The notes below the pieces were generated by a model that worked only from the letters and a program-made list of their open reading frames with translations, searched no databases and was not told the origin of the DNA. The position numbers were made by a program, and so were the translations under genes. From the NCBI GenBank assembly GCA_031278175.1, contig JAITLB010000229.1:1-46128 (forward strand): 46,128 bases of DNA, written 5' to 3'. Of the stretch, positions 1-7,720 are shown in pieces. This DNA is from Christensenellaceae bacterium (GTDB lineage: Bacteria > Bacillota > Clostridia > Christensenellales > DTU072). The stretch's first letter is position 1, and each line of letters begins with the position of its first letter.

Positions 1-315
1 TGGAGGGTACTTGGACGCTACTTGATCTGAAATACGCAACAAACACCATCTCTATTGCAGCAGCTTGGAAGTTACTTGGATGGTACTTGGACGCTACTTG
101 ATCTGAAATACGCAACAAATAACATCCCTATTGCACCAGCTTGAATGTTACTTGGACGGTACTTGGACGCTACTTGATCTGAAATACGCAACAAACAACA
201 TCTCTATTGCAGCAGCTTGGACGGTACTTGGATGGTACTTGGACGCTACTTGATCTGAAATACGCAACAAACAACATCTCATTGCACCAGCTTGGACGGT
301 ACTTGGGTGTTGCTT
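1..315. repeat. 76-bp tandem repeat array, cut by the window edge
   Basis: The word ggacgctacttgatctgaaa recurs at 13, 89, 165 and 241, an exact period of 76 bp, giving a little over four copies. Each unit also contains a short internal repeat of about 10-11 bp of the form tacttggaNg (for example acttggatgg, acttggacgg, acttggacgc). Copies differ by scattered substitutions (accatc/aacatc, gcagc/gcacc), and the last copy has a 2-bp deletion (tctcattgc instead of tctctattgc) before it decays into tacttgggtgttgcttggg. The period is not a multiple of three, so the array is unlikely to encode a repeat protein. The array begins outside the window, so its full size is unknown. Confidence 0.92.
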
Positions 316-342
316 GGGTGTTTGAATCTGTGGGATCGACAA

Positions 343-737
343 CTAAGACAAAACCATATTCGCTGATGTAATAAATAGATTTTCATAATCCGCAGCAAAA
401 GTTAGCATTCTAACGCAACGAATTGAGCGACACATGGAAGTTGCTTGGGCGGGACGTGGAGAGTGATTGTACAGTTGGATCAAAGACGTTCACATTGCGA
501 TTTCTGCCTAAAATCGTTCTCTTATTATTAAAATCAATAAGGTCCATGCCGAATAAGGTTATATCATTGGATTGTTAGTCGGTTGTCACTGCTACTCATG
601 TGGAGTGCATGTAGATTCAATTCGCACACGATGTCGTTCGTTATGTATTTAAGTTAGCACCTCACGGAATAAATGCTTCACAAATTCACCATTTATCAAG
701 TTTCAACCAGTGATTTTAAATTTGGGGATTTCATATA
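343..737. other. Non-coding stretch, nothing recognised
   Basis: This stretch lies between the tandem array and the decayed AlbA_2 gene. It has no ORF of useful length with a ribosome binding site. A few words similar to the repeat unit persist near 430-460 (catggaagttgcttgggcgg), which suggests that the array once reached further or that this is degraded repeat sequence. No RNA gene or promoter could be supported. Confidence 0.5.
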
Positions 738-2124
738 TCATTGATTGCTACTATCGGGTTTGTTTGGAAGTGAATCGTTAGGGAACCTGACATAAAAGTG
801 GTTTAAGATGTTAACTCTAAAATACCCTCGATTCGTTATGCCTAGATGTCGTTGCATGTTTTCTCTTGTCAGAGGTGTTTTGCAAAACTCCAGAATCCGC
901 TTAAGCCTTGCGTCTAGATAATTATTAATATTATCTGCCGTTGCTGTCCAATGTGTCATCCAAGTTGCCATAGCTCACGTTTTTCAAAATTACGAAGAAA
1001 TCTGTTGAGGAGGAATAAAATGCTGGTTCGGCTTTGTCAGTGTATCCATACAATAAAGATGTTTCTTCTAAAATTCTTTTCAATCCGCTACCTTGCAGTT
1101 CAGCATAACCAATCCGCTCTAATATATCCGCTATAATTGGATTTCGGCATTCTGATGCGAGATGGTTGATATCACATTGTTGAATCAGTCTTCCATTAAT
1201 CATTCCACCAGGAGAATATATTTCCATACGGTCATCGAAGATGTCAAGATGAACCTCGCTACCGATAACAGACCAGTTGCGATGCATGAGTGCGTTTACA
1301 AGTGCTTCGGAAACAGCTCTCTCGGCATAATTAACCACTTTTATATGATGATTTGACATTATTCTAATTCTTGCTTTCGAATTCAATCTGGCAAATTTTG
1401 TGCTATCTTTAAGCAAGGACAAAATGTCGCCTTTAAATTCTTCTGAGTCATATGCAGTACCAATCGAGCTTTTAGTAAGTCCATTCCAGCGAGTACAAAA
1501 GATTCGCGACTGAATAAGTGGACAGTCATCCGCAAATAATAATCCCGCATAGGTAAGCGTGCTGTCGGGGAGACATAATCCGAAAGACACAAAGTCTTCC
1601 AGAGTAAGTTCTTTTTTTTCCACTCGTTTGAATGCGGCTGTTAATACAGTGAAAGAAAGATCAGTCATTTTGAAATTGGTAGGCACACTATCAAAAGAGA
1701 TATTTTTCCCTCGTCGCGCTAGTTCGTACAGGCGCTGTAGTGGCGCAGGTATACTTTCGTTATCTCTACGAACAAAAGCCGTAGACACCCCATCGGCAAC
1801 ATAGAGATATGGTCTGAGGGTGCCACTCGGAACCTTGAGCACTAATATAATTTTGCCATCATCTATGCGGTGTGGGTTAAGGCAGAACTCTGGTTGAGGG
1901 CTGATCCGATCTTTTATGAAATTGCAAATGTGTTTAGAAGTTAACTCCACATTATTTATTCCGATTATTTCGCTGGAATCGCTTACCCCGAAAAAAATTT
2001 GCCCGCCCGCGCTGTTTAAAAACGCAGAAACAGTTTTGAACCAGCTTTCGGGGCATTTTTCGTCAAGTTGCGACTTAAATTCGTATTCTGTGGTTTCTGC
2101 CACTAATCAGTTTAATATATCCAC
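738..2124 (-). pseudogene. Decayed AlbA_2/Schlafen-domain ATP-binding protein
   Basis: The main open frame (2103 down to 931, 390 codons) matches the family of putative transcriptional regulators with an N-terminal AlbA_2 (Schlafen-like, formerly AAA_4) domain, around FLNSAGGQIFFGV. A C-terminal HATPase_c_4-like region follows, around SEALVNALMHRNW and ELQGSGLKRI. The gene appears broken at both ends. A good AGGAGG (2135-2140) sits 10 nt before a GTG at 2124, which would start MDILN, but codon 6 is TGA (2107-2109). The only start downstream of that stop, GTG at 2103, has no Shine-Dalgarno sequence. At the 3' end the usual winged-helix tail (RILEFCKTPLTREN, NRGYFRVNILN) is in another frame (738-971). 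Its last part (SGSLTIH, then LPNKPDSSNQ) needs two more frame changes. Standard code elsewhere argues against TGA being read through. Confidence 0.8.
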
Positions 2125-2324
2125 TTTATGTAGACCTCCTATAAATTCATGCCGTTAGACTATTATTAGTAGTTGCTTTAATAAAGAGCATTGAATTTTC
2201 ATGTTAAATACACCTTGAGAAGTCACGTGAGCGAGACAAGTTTTGAATTAAAGCAATTAGTTGTTTATTTGACAAATAAAACAAGCCAACATTCCTCGTA
2301 AAATTACGAAAGAGCATTTTTTGC

Positions 2325-2350
2325 AAACTTTAAGCAATTGCATAAAGTTT
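2325..2350. repeat. Perfect 8-bp inverted repeat with inner palindrome
   Basis: AAACTTTA (2325-2332) pairs with TAAAGTTT (2343-2350). The intervening bases contain the palindrome GCAATTGC. On the plus strand the stem is followed by ttattattt, which looks weakly terminator-like, but no plus-strand gene precedes it. It could be a remnant terminator or a protein binding site. Confidence 0.5.
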
Positions 2351-2379
2351 TATTATTTGCGTTACTAATGTATTATAAA

Positions 2380-2405
2380 GGGTATTGATAAAAATATCAA
2401 TACCC
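2380..2405. repeat. Perfect 11-bp inverted repeat, 4-nt loop
   Basis: GGGTATTGATA (2380-2390), loop aaaa, then TATCAATACCC (2395-2405), with no mismatch. No T-tract of terminator quality follows on either strand. It lies about 155 bp upstream of the methyltransferase promoter, so an operator or a small structured RNA is possible. I cannot choose between these from sequence alone. Confidence 0.7.
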
Positions 2406-2559
2406 ATTTGGGGAAATATCGTATTTTTTTTAGCATTGCAAAAACTCACATTGAATCGCCTCCTGTCAAGCAGACACAAATAAAATATTAAGCATCCGAA
2501 TGGATAGATGCAAAAGTAAATTAGCAACACAAAAAGTGCAATGATCGTATGTTTATTAC

Positions 2560-2588
2560 TTGTGAAAGGATTACGACTATGCTACAAT
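2560..2588 (+). promoter_or_regulatory. Promoter of the methyltransferase gene
   Basis: A -35 box TTGTGA (2560-2565) is separated by 17 nt from a -10 box TACAAT (2583-2588). Transcription should start near 2595, leaving a short leader that contains the ribosome binding site GGAGG just before the ATG at 2627. Confidence 0.6.
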
Positions 2589-2626
2589 GTATGAAATGCG
2601 AAAAGTAGTTGACTTTGGAGGTTTTC

Positions 2627-4768
2627 ATGGCTGATGTTTCGACGGCGCGGATGCTGAGTGAGCTAAAAATAAGCCGTTCGACTTTGTCGTCCCTAATAAA
2701 AGCGCACGGAATACAAGTGTCTTTAAGCGACACAGGGCATTATCAATGGGACGACAAGTCTTTCTCTGCGATCAAAAGCGTTATGGTAGAAAAGCAGAAA
2801 ACGCAGAGGGTCCCGATTTCGAAAATGAAGTATAAAACGATGCATATAAACAACCGCCGCTATCTCGGAAACAAATATAAGCTACTTGATTTTATAAAGT
2901 CGATAATCGCGAGTGAGTGCGCTGGTATAAACACGGTTGCGGATATTTTCGCGGGAACGGGCGCGGTCGCGTCCGCATTTTTGGATAAGAAGATTATAAC
3001 TAATGATACCTTGTATTTTAATTATGTTTGTCACATCGCGTGGTTTAGTCCTCAAAAATATGATTGCGACAAGGTTTTTGCGCTCATTGAGCAGTACAAC
3101 AACACAGCGGTAACGGAGGATAACTACGTTTCCCGAAATTTTAGCAATACCTACTTCAGCCTTGACGATTGCCGTAAAATAGGATTTATCCGCGAGGACA
3201 TAGAGGCGCGGTATAAGAGCGGCAATATAAACTTCCGTGAGCGGGCAATTCTTTTAATGTCGCTAATGTGCGCGATGGACAAGATAGCCAACACCTGTGG
3301 GCACTACGATGCATATAGGCAAGGCGCGGAGTTCGAGCGTTGTCTAGAGCTTGCTGTGCCGCAAACCGCGCAAAACAACAACGAAAACAATCAATGTTTT
3401 AACGAGGACGCAAACGAGCTTGTTAAGCGCATTGAGGCGGACTTGGTGTATATAGACCCGCCGTATAATTCGCGGCAGTATTGCGACACTTATCATTTGC
3501 TTGAGAATATAGCGCGGTGGGAACAGCCCGAGGTGTTTGGCACGGCGCGAAAAATGGACAGGACAACGCTCAAAAGCGAATATTGCACAACTGCCGCGCC
3601 TGTGGCATTTGAAAGACTGATACGCTTGATTAAGGCAAAATATATTCTTGTTTCGTATAACAACATGGCTGAAAAGGGCAACACCCGATCCAACGCTAAA
3701 ATAAGCGATGATGACATAATACGTATACTTTCGGCAAAGGGCAGGGTGAAGGTTTTTTCGGAAACCTACAAAGCGTTTACAACGGGTAGGTCGGATAGAA
3801 AGGAAAATGAGGAAAGACTGTTTCTTTGTGAGTGCTACGACTACGGAACGAAAGAACTCATGCAATCGCCGCTTAATTACATTGGCGGAAAGTATAAGTT
3901 ATTGCCGCAGATTTTGCCGCACTTCCCGAAAGATATAAATCTCTTTGTGGACTTGTTTTGCGGCGGCGGCAACGTTGGTATAAACGCGGATTGCAGGCGC
4001 GTTATTTTTAACGACAATAACAACCTACTTCGACACCTATTCGGCGCGTTTAAGAACGTAGATAAGGATGTAACCTTTGAAACAATAGACCGAATTGTAG
4101 AGGAATACGGACTTAGCAATTCAAGTAAAAACGGCTACGGGTTTTATAGTTGCAACAGCATCGATGGATTGGGTTCGTATAACTCGGAAAGATATTTAAG
4201 ATTGCGCGAGGATTTTAATAAGAAAAAATCGCAGGACTACGACTACTATATAATGCTGTACGTTTTAATACTTTACGCGTTTAACAATCAAATTCGCTTT
4301 AACAGCAAAGGCGAGTTTAATTTGCCCGTTGGCAAGCGCGACTTTAACGACAAGATGAGAGAGAAACTGTCGGCATTTATCGACAGGCTGAAAAGCGTCG
4401 ATTATAAGTTTGAAAGCGTGGATTTTCGCAAACTCGACAATGCCGAGTGGGACGACAAGACATTTGTGTATTGTGACCCGCCGTACCTGATTACCTGCGC
4501 GACATATAACGAGCAGGGCGGCTGGAACGAGGATTTAGAGCGGGGATTACTCGCATACCTTGATGGCTTGAACGAGCGCGGAATAAGCTTTGCTTTGTCA
4601 AACATTTTGCGCAGCAAGGGCAAGGAAAACAAGATTTTATACGATTGGCTCAAAGCAAACACCGCAAAATACCGCGTTATTTATCTCGATTACAGTTACG
4701 CGAATTCCAACTATCAAACTAAGGATAGGACCGCAAGCGCGGAGGAAATCCTTGTGGTGAATTATTAA
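2627..4768 (+). CDS. Fused double-domain adenine-N6 DNA methyltransferase with N-terminal HTH
   Basis: This 713-residue protein should methylate adenine on both strands of an asymmetric site, as FokI-type fused methyltransferases do. Residues 1 to about 60 resemble a helix-turn-helix (ISRSTLSSLIKAHGI). Domain 1 carries the SAM-binding FAGTG at about 108 and DPPYNSRQY at 277. Domain 2 starts near NYIGGKYKLL and carries DLFCGGG at 442 and DPPY at 617. Both catalytic DPPY motifs are intact. The ATG at 2627 is preferred over an upstream TTG because TTTGGAGG lies immediately before it. Codons such as gcg and cgc are more frequent than in the neighbouring AT-rich genes, which fits horizontal transfer. 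A damaged nuclease remnant follows at once, so this appears to be the surviving half of a restriction-modification system. The recognition sequence cannot be read from the sequence. Confidence 0.88.
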   Translation: MADVSTARMLSELKISRSTLSSLIKAHGIQVSLSDTGHYQWDDKSFSAIKSVMVEKQKTQRVPISKMKYKTMHINNRRYLGNKYKLLDFIKSIIASECAGINTVADIFAGTGAVASAFLDKKIITNDTLYFNYVCHIAWFSPQKYDCDKVFALIEQYNNTAVTEDNYVSRNFSNTYFSLDDCRKIGFIREDIEARYKSGNINFRERAILLMSLMCAMDKIANTCGHYDAYRQGAEFERCLELAVPQTAQNNNENNQCFNEDANELVKRIEADLVYIDPPYNSRQYCDTYHLLENIARWEQPEVFGTARKMDRTTLKSEYCTTAAPVAFERLIRLIKAKYILVSYNNMAEKGNTRSNAKISDDDIIRILSAKGRVKVFSETYKAFTTGRSDRKENEERLFLCECYDYGTKELMQSPLNYIGGKYKLLPQILPHFPKDINLFVDLFCGGGNVGINADCRRVIFNDNNNLLRHLFGAFKNVDKDVTFETIDRIVEEYGLSNSSKNGYGFYSCNSIDGLGSYNSERYLRLREDFNKKKSQDYDYYIMLYVLILYAFNNQIRFNSKGEFNLPVGKRDFNDKMREKLSAFIDRLKSVDYKFESVDFRKLDNAEWDDKTFVYCDPPYLITCATYNEQGGWNEDLERGLLAYLDGLNERGISFALSNILRSKGKENKILYDWLKANTAKYRVIYLDYSYANSNYQTKDRTASAEEILVVNY

Positions 4769-4778
4769 GAAGGGTACT

Positions 4779-5122
4779 ATGCCGCATCTATAAGTTTTTG
4801 TTGGGCGCTTGGAACTACGAGTTTAAGGACAAAGGAGTTCAACCAGCAAATAGAAAGGCAGTTGGAATTGTCCTCGGACTTTTGGGCTTTGCCGATAAAC
4901 GCTGGTCAGCGGTGGTCGAAAAACAAACCCGTTCAAACACGCTATTACAACTCTATAAAGTCGCGGTAGTTTGTAATGGGCGATGCGCCAAATAAGTCGA
5001 AGGATGCACAGGAAAAAACTTCGGGATTTGTTGATATAGGGCTGATTGACGATGAGCGCAAACTCACGAGCGAGGCATCCGACTCCATAAGTGACATGTT
5101 GATTGAAAGTACGGCATTATAG
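4779..5122 (+). pseudogene. Remnant of a type II(S) restriction endonuclease, broken and truncated
   Basis: Directly after the methyltransferase stop, an ATG at 4779 (preceded by aagaaggg) opens MPHL and then hits a stop. Shifting frame gives a protein-like reading, ISFCWALGTTSLRTKEFN, which continues through SSDFWALPINAGQRWSKNKP and RYYNSIKSR to an in-frame TAG (4967-4969). After it the same frame continues GDAPNKSKDAQEKTSGF and IGLIDDERKLTSEASD to a stop at 5122, where similarity ends. The composition and position suggest the N-terminal part of the cognate endonuclease of the preceding fused methyltransferase. I think an AlwI/FokI-like family is likely but cannot confirm it. One frameshift, one nonsense codon and loss of the C-terminus make it non-functional. 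Confidence 0.55.
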
Positions 5123-5672
5123 AGTGTGAGCAGACGATGGGTTTTTAAGCGTGTTGCTTTCTAATATCATCGGACAACTGCCGGGAAAGGTGGCAGATGT
5201 GATATGGGTAGCGGTTTGAGACTGTAATCAACGGCGGGCATACAGTGAAAAAGATGCTTGCATTGGACACTGTAATATTGTCAATATGACCAATATGTAT
5301 TCTGCTAATATATTTTCTATAACGTGCAATTTTATCTTAATAAAACATTGTTTAGTATACGTAAACCATACCTGTTTTGAATCCTTTTGCTTTATGCGAT
5401 GAGTCTTTACCCCAACAAACACCTATGTTTTTGCTATGCTTACGTGTAAATTGCATGCGCTTAAATGCATAAATTTAAATAAATTTTCAAATATTTAGAA
5501 AAAAGAGGAGTTTTTAAAAAATAGAGCATGTATAACCTTTTTCATAAGATTCATGTTTTAGAAAACATAATCGAATGCTATGTCATAATTCGTTCCTGGA
5601 ATTTAGGGTTCACAAAATCAATTATTATGTTGAGATGATATCGAGTGGATTAAGAAACGTTGAGATGTGATT
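5123..5672. other. AT-rich intergenic stretch, nothing recognised
   Basis: No ORF here has a ribosome binding site or recognisable sequence. Base composition falls sharply compared with the methyltransferase region, so the left boundary of the transferred segment may lie here. No clear terminator for the methyltransferase was found. Confidence 0.45.
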
Positions 5673-6641
5673 TTAGATAGCATTGAAATTACAGATGGAT
5701 GCTTTCTCTTTTGCATAAAACAAGACTTCTTTGAACTGGTCTGCCGTTGATGCACTAAATATAGCTTGATGAAAATTCTTGCCACCACGGATTAGTTTGA
5801 GGTATAAAACAGCTTGTTTTTTCATCTCTCGCACTACTGTGTGCTCTGGGAAAACTTTAAGGTTTTCATCAAAATGCTCTATAACAAGGTTAAAAGCCTC
5901 TTCTTTTGTTGGTGTTGCGACACCACGAACTTCAGAAAAAATAAATGGTCTACCCAATGCCGCGCGCGCAATAGCAACACCGTCAACATTACATTCTTTA
6001 AGCATATGCTGATAGCTTTTCTGATCTACGACATCGCCATTACCAATGACAGGAATAGATACTGATTGTTTTACGGACGCTACGATATCCAGACTGCATT
6101 TTCCTGAGTATCCTGTATCGGCTGTACGACCATGTATGGTAATGGCTTGAGCGCCAGCATCTTCTGCGACTTTTGCAGCGTCTGGTGCATTAACAGAGTT
6201 CTGGGATAAACCTGATCGTAATTTTACCGTAACAGGTCTAGTATTTGCTGCTTTGACGGCTGAAGAAACTATAGCATATAATAATTTCAAATCGCGCATA
6301 ACGGCACAACCATCGCCATTTTGAACTATTTTTCGAGCTGGACATCCAAAATTGAGATCTATAATGTCAAAGCGAGAGAGTATGTCGAGGGATATTGCAC
6401 GAGCAATTATGTTTGGATCAGATCCAAATAATTGCACCGCTACAAGATCTTCGGTCGGATGCACAGCAAGAAGTGCCTTGGTTTTTTCGTTTTCATAGAT
6501 TAAGCCTTTTGCACTTATCATTTCTGTACACGTCAAATCTGCCCCGAATCTCTTACATAACATCCGTAGTCCAATGTCAGAGAAACCAGCAATAGCAGGC
6601 AAAGATAGTCCGTGCTTTAATTTGTGTTTTCCAATATTCAT
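5673..6641 (-). CDS. dus: tRNA-dihydrouridine synthase (DusB-like)
   Basis: This FMN-dependent enzyme reduces uridine to dihydrouridine in the tRNA D-loop. The 322 residues match the family length. The N-terminus LPAIAGFSD corresponds to the usual LAPMAGVTD. NFGCPARKIV holds the catalytic cysteine at about residue 100. The phosphate-binding end of the TIM barrel is visible as IPVIGNGDV and DGVAIARAALGRPFIF. The start codon overlaps the stop of the upstream mazG-like gene as ATGA, so the two are translationally coupled. Which uridine position it modifies cannot be decided from sequence alone. Confidence 0.93.
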   Translation of the reverse strand: MNIGKHKLKHGLSLPAIAGFSDIGLRMLCKRFGADLTCTEMISAKGLIYENEKTKALLAVHPTEDLVAVQLFGSDPNIIARAISLDILSRFDIIDLNFGCPARKIVQNGDGCAVMRDLKLLYAIVSSAVKAANTRPVTVKLRSGLSQNSVNAPDAAKVAEDAGAQAITIHGRTADTGYSGKCSLDIVASVKQSVSIPVIGNGDVVDQKSYQHMLKECNVDGVAIARAALGRPFIFSEVRGVATPTKEEAFNLVIEHFDENLKVFPEHTVVREMKKQAVLYLKLIRGGKNFHQAIFSASTADQFKEVLFYAKEKASICNFNAI

Positions 6642-7618
6642 TCCGTTTTATCTGACTCAGCATTCTCCCATTCATAAATTTTATCGCAATAGTTATCTAT
6701 AAGCGCGTTTAACGAATGTTCCATATCTATATTGTGTTGTACGGCTAATGTCAACAAATCAAACAGTTTTCTAGCGTACATGGAAGATGTATCACTTGAA
6801 TCCGTATCCACAATATCGGGTTTCGGGCGCTCTGAAGATGTAATTTGTGATAATATATTGATCTTGTTGCAGATGTGGATTAGTTTTTCAGCACGCATAA
6901 GTGCGGGGAGTGTTGCTGGGATGGATCGCGCTTTCTGTGAGGTTAGAGTTGTGCCTTTTTCCGCTGTTTTTGCCTTTTCCCAAAAAATCAAGGCTTCTTC
7001 AGCATTAGCGGCTTTGTTTTTGCCGAAAATATGAGTGTGTCTAGTTATTAATTTATGAACAAGTGCAGAAAGCATATCGTCAACAGTAAACTCATTAGAG
7101 GCTTCGGAAATGAGTGCATGAAAAACAGGTTGTAATAAGACATCGCCACTTTCTTCTAACATTTTATTTCCGTCATGCAAGTCTATAGCTTCTGCTAGCT
7201 CGTAAGCTTCTTCTAATAAGTTTTGCCGTATCGACTCATGTGTTTGCGCTTTATCCCATGGACAACCATCAGGGTCGCGCAATTGTCGCATAACCTCTAA
7301 CATATCGCCGAAACTGTGTCTTGAGCGATTAATAAATGATGATCCCGAAATTAGAACCTCATCAAAGCTGTTTATCTTCTCGAGTGATATATTGAGTACT
7401 GTGTTACCGTTATCAATTATTGATACTGTTTTATTTTCTCCATACAATGATATTAATTTAGTCTTAACACTGGCGCAAAGAGCATGGGAAATATTGTAAA
7501 TTAATAGTGGTATTGTTCTGTCTATTTCAAGTGTGCGCTTGGTAACAAAAGCACTAGCAGTGTAAACAGCATATGCGTTATTCTTTTGTATTAGGTCTAA
7601 CAGGATGGTATTTTCCAT
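6638..7618 (-). CDS. MazG-family nucleotide pyrophosphohydrolase with a reduced YabN-type N-terminus
   Basis: MazG hydrolyses nucleoside triphosphates to monophosphates and is thought to clean damaged nucleotides. Residues about 102-225 form a complete MazG domain, with the metal-binding acidic residues LLEEAYELAEA (136-140) and EESGDVLLQ (155-159). Residues 1-100 resemble only the last part of the tetrapyrrole-methylase domain of YabN (LLIYNISHALCASVKTKL). The SAM-binding part is absent, so methylase activity is unlikely. The C-terminus (RKLFDLLTLAVQHNIDMEHS) looks like a second MazG repeat that has lost its acidic motif. The preceding yabM-like gene reproduces the Bacillus yabM-yabN order. 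A strong ribosome binding site (aaaggcgg) supports the start. Confidence 0.88.
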   Translation of the reverse strand: MENTILLDLIQKNNAYAVYTASAFVTKRTLEIDRTIPLLIYNISHALCASVKTKLISLYGENKTVSIIDNGNTVLNISLEKINSFDEVLISGSSFINRSRHSFGDMLEVMRQLRDPDGCPWDKAQTHESIRQNLLEEAYELAEAIDLHDGNKMLEESGDVLLQPVFHALISEASNEFTVDDMLSALVHKLITRHTHIFGKNKAANAEEALIFWEKAKTAEKGTTLTSQKARSIPATLPALMRAEKLIHICNKINILSQITSSERPKPDIVDTDSSDTSSMYARKLFDLLTLAVQHNIDMEHSLNALIDNYCDKIYEWENAESDKTE

Positions 7619-7659
7619 AAGTCCGCCTTTCTTAGTAAATTAGAAACATCGTTTTACTT

Positions 7660-7688
7660 AGTATAACAAATTTAACTTCATTTGTTAA
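7660..7688 (-). promoter_or_regulatory. Promoter of the mazG-dus pair
   Basis: On the minus strand, TTAACA (7688-7683) is followed after 17 nt by TATACT (7665-7660). It lies in the 102-bp gap between the flippase stop and the mazG-like start and could drive mazG-dus independently of the upstream gene. Confidence 0.55.
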
Positions 7689-7720
7689 TTAAACTGCAAA
7701 TGCAATTTAGTTATATTCTC

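Larger units (their letters stand above)
2125..2626. other. Divergent intergenic region with two perfect hairpins
   Basis: The region separates the minus-strand AlbA_2 pseudogene from the plus-strand methyltransferase. It contains two perfect inverted repeats (2325-2350 and 2380-2405) and, at its right end, a well-formed promoter for the methyltransferase. I see no supported coding sequence in it. Confidence 0.6.

Noticed and set aside
1..315. CRISPR array
   Set aside because: The whole 76-bp unit is repeated, with no unique spacers and no cas genes nearby.
148..342. 64-codon minus-strand ORF inside the tandem repeat
   Set aside because: It is a by-product of the 76-bp repeat, whose period shifts the frame, and it has no ribosome binding site.
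2107..2109. TGA read as tryptophan or selenocysteine
   Set aside because: Intact genes use TGG for Trp and TGA as stop (mazG end, ecfA2 end). The AlbA_2 gene has other lesions too.
3344..3865. 173-codon ORF antisense to the methyltransferase
   Set aside because: It is a shadow frame of a clearly coding sequence on the other strand.
5228..5422. 64-codon minus-strand ORF
   Set aside because: It is AT-rich random-looking sequence with no start signal.
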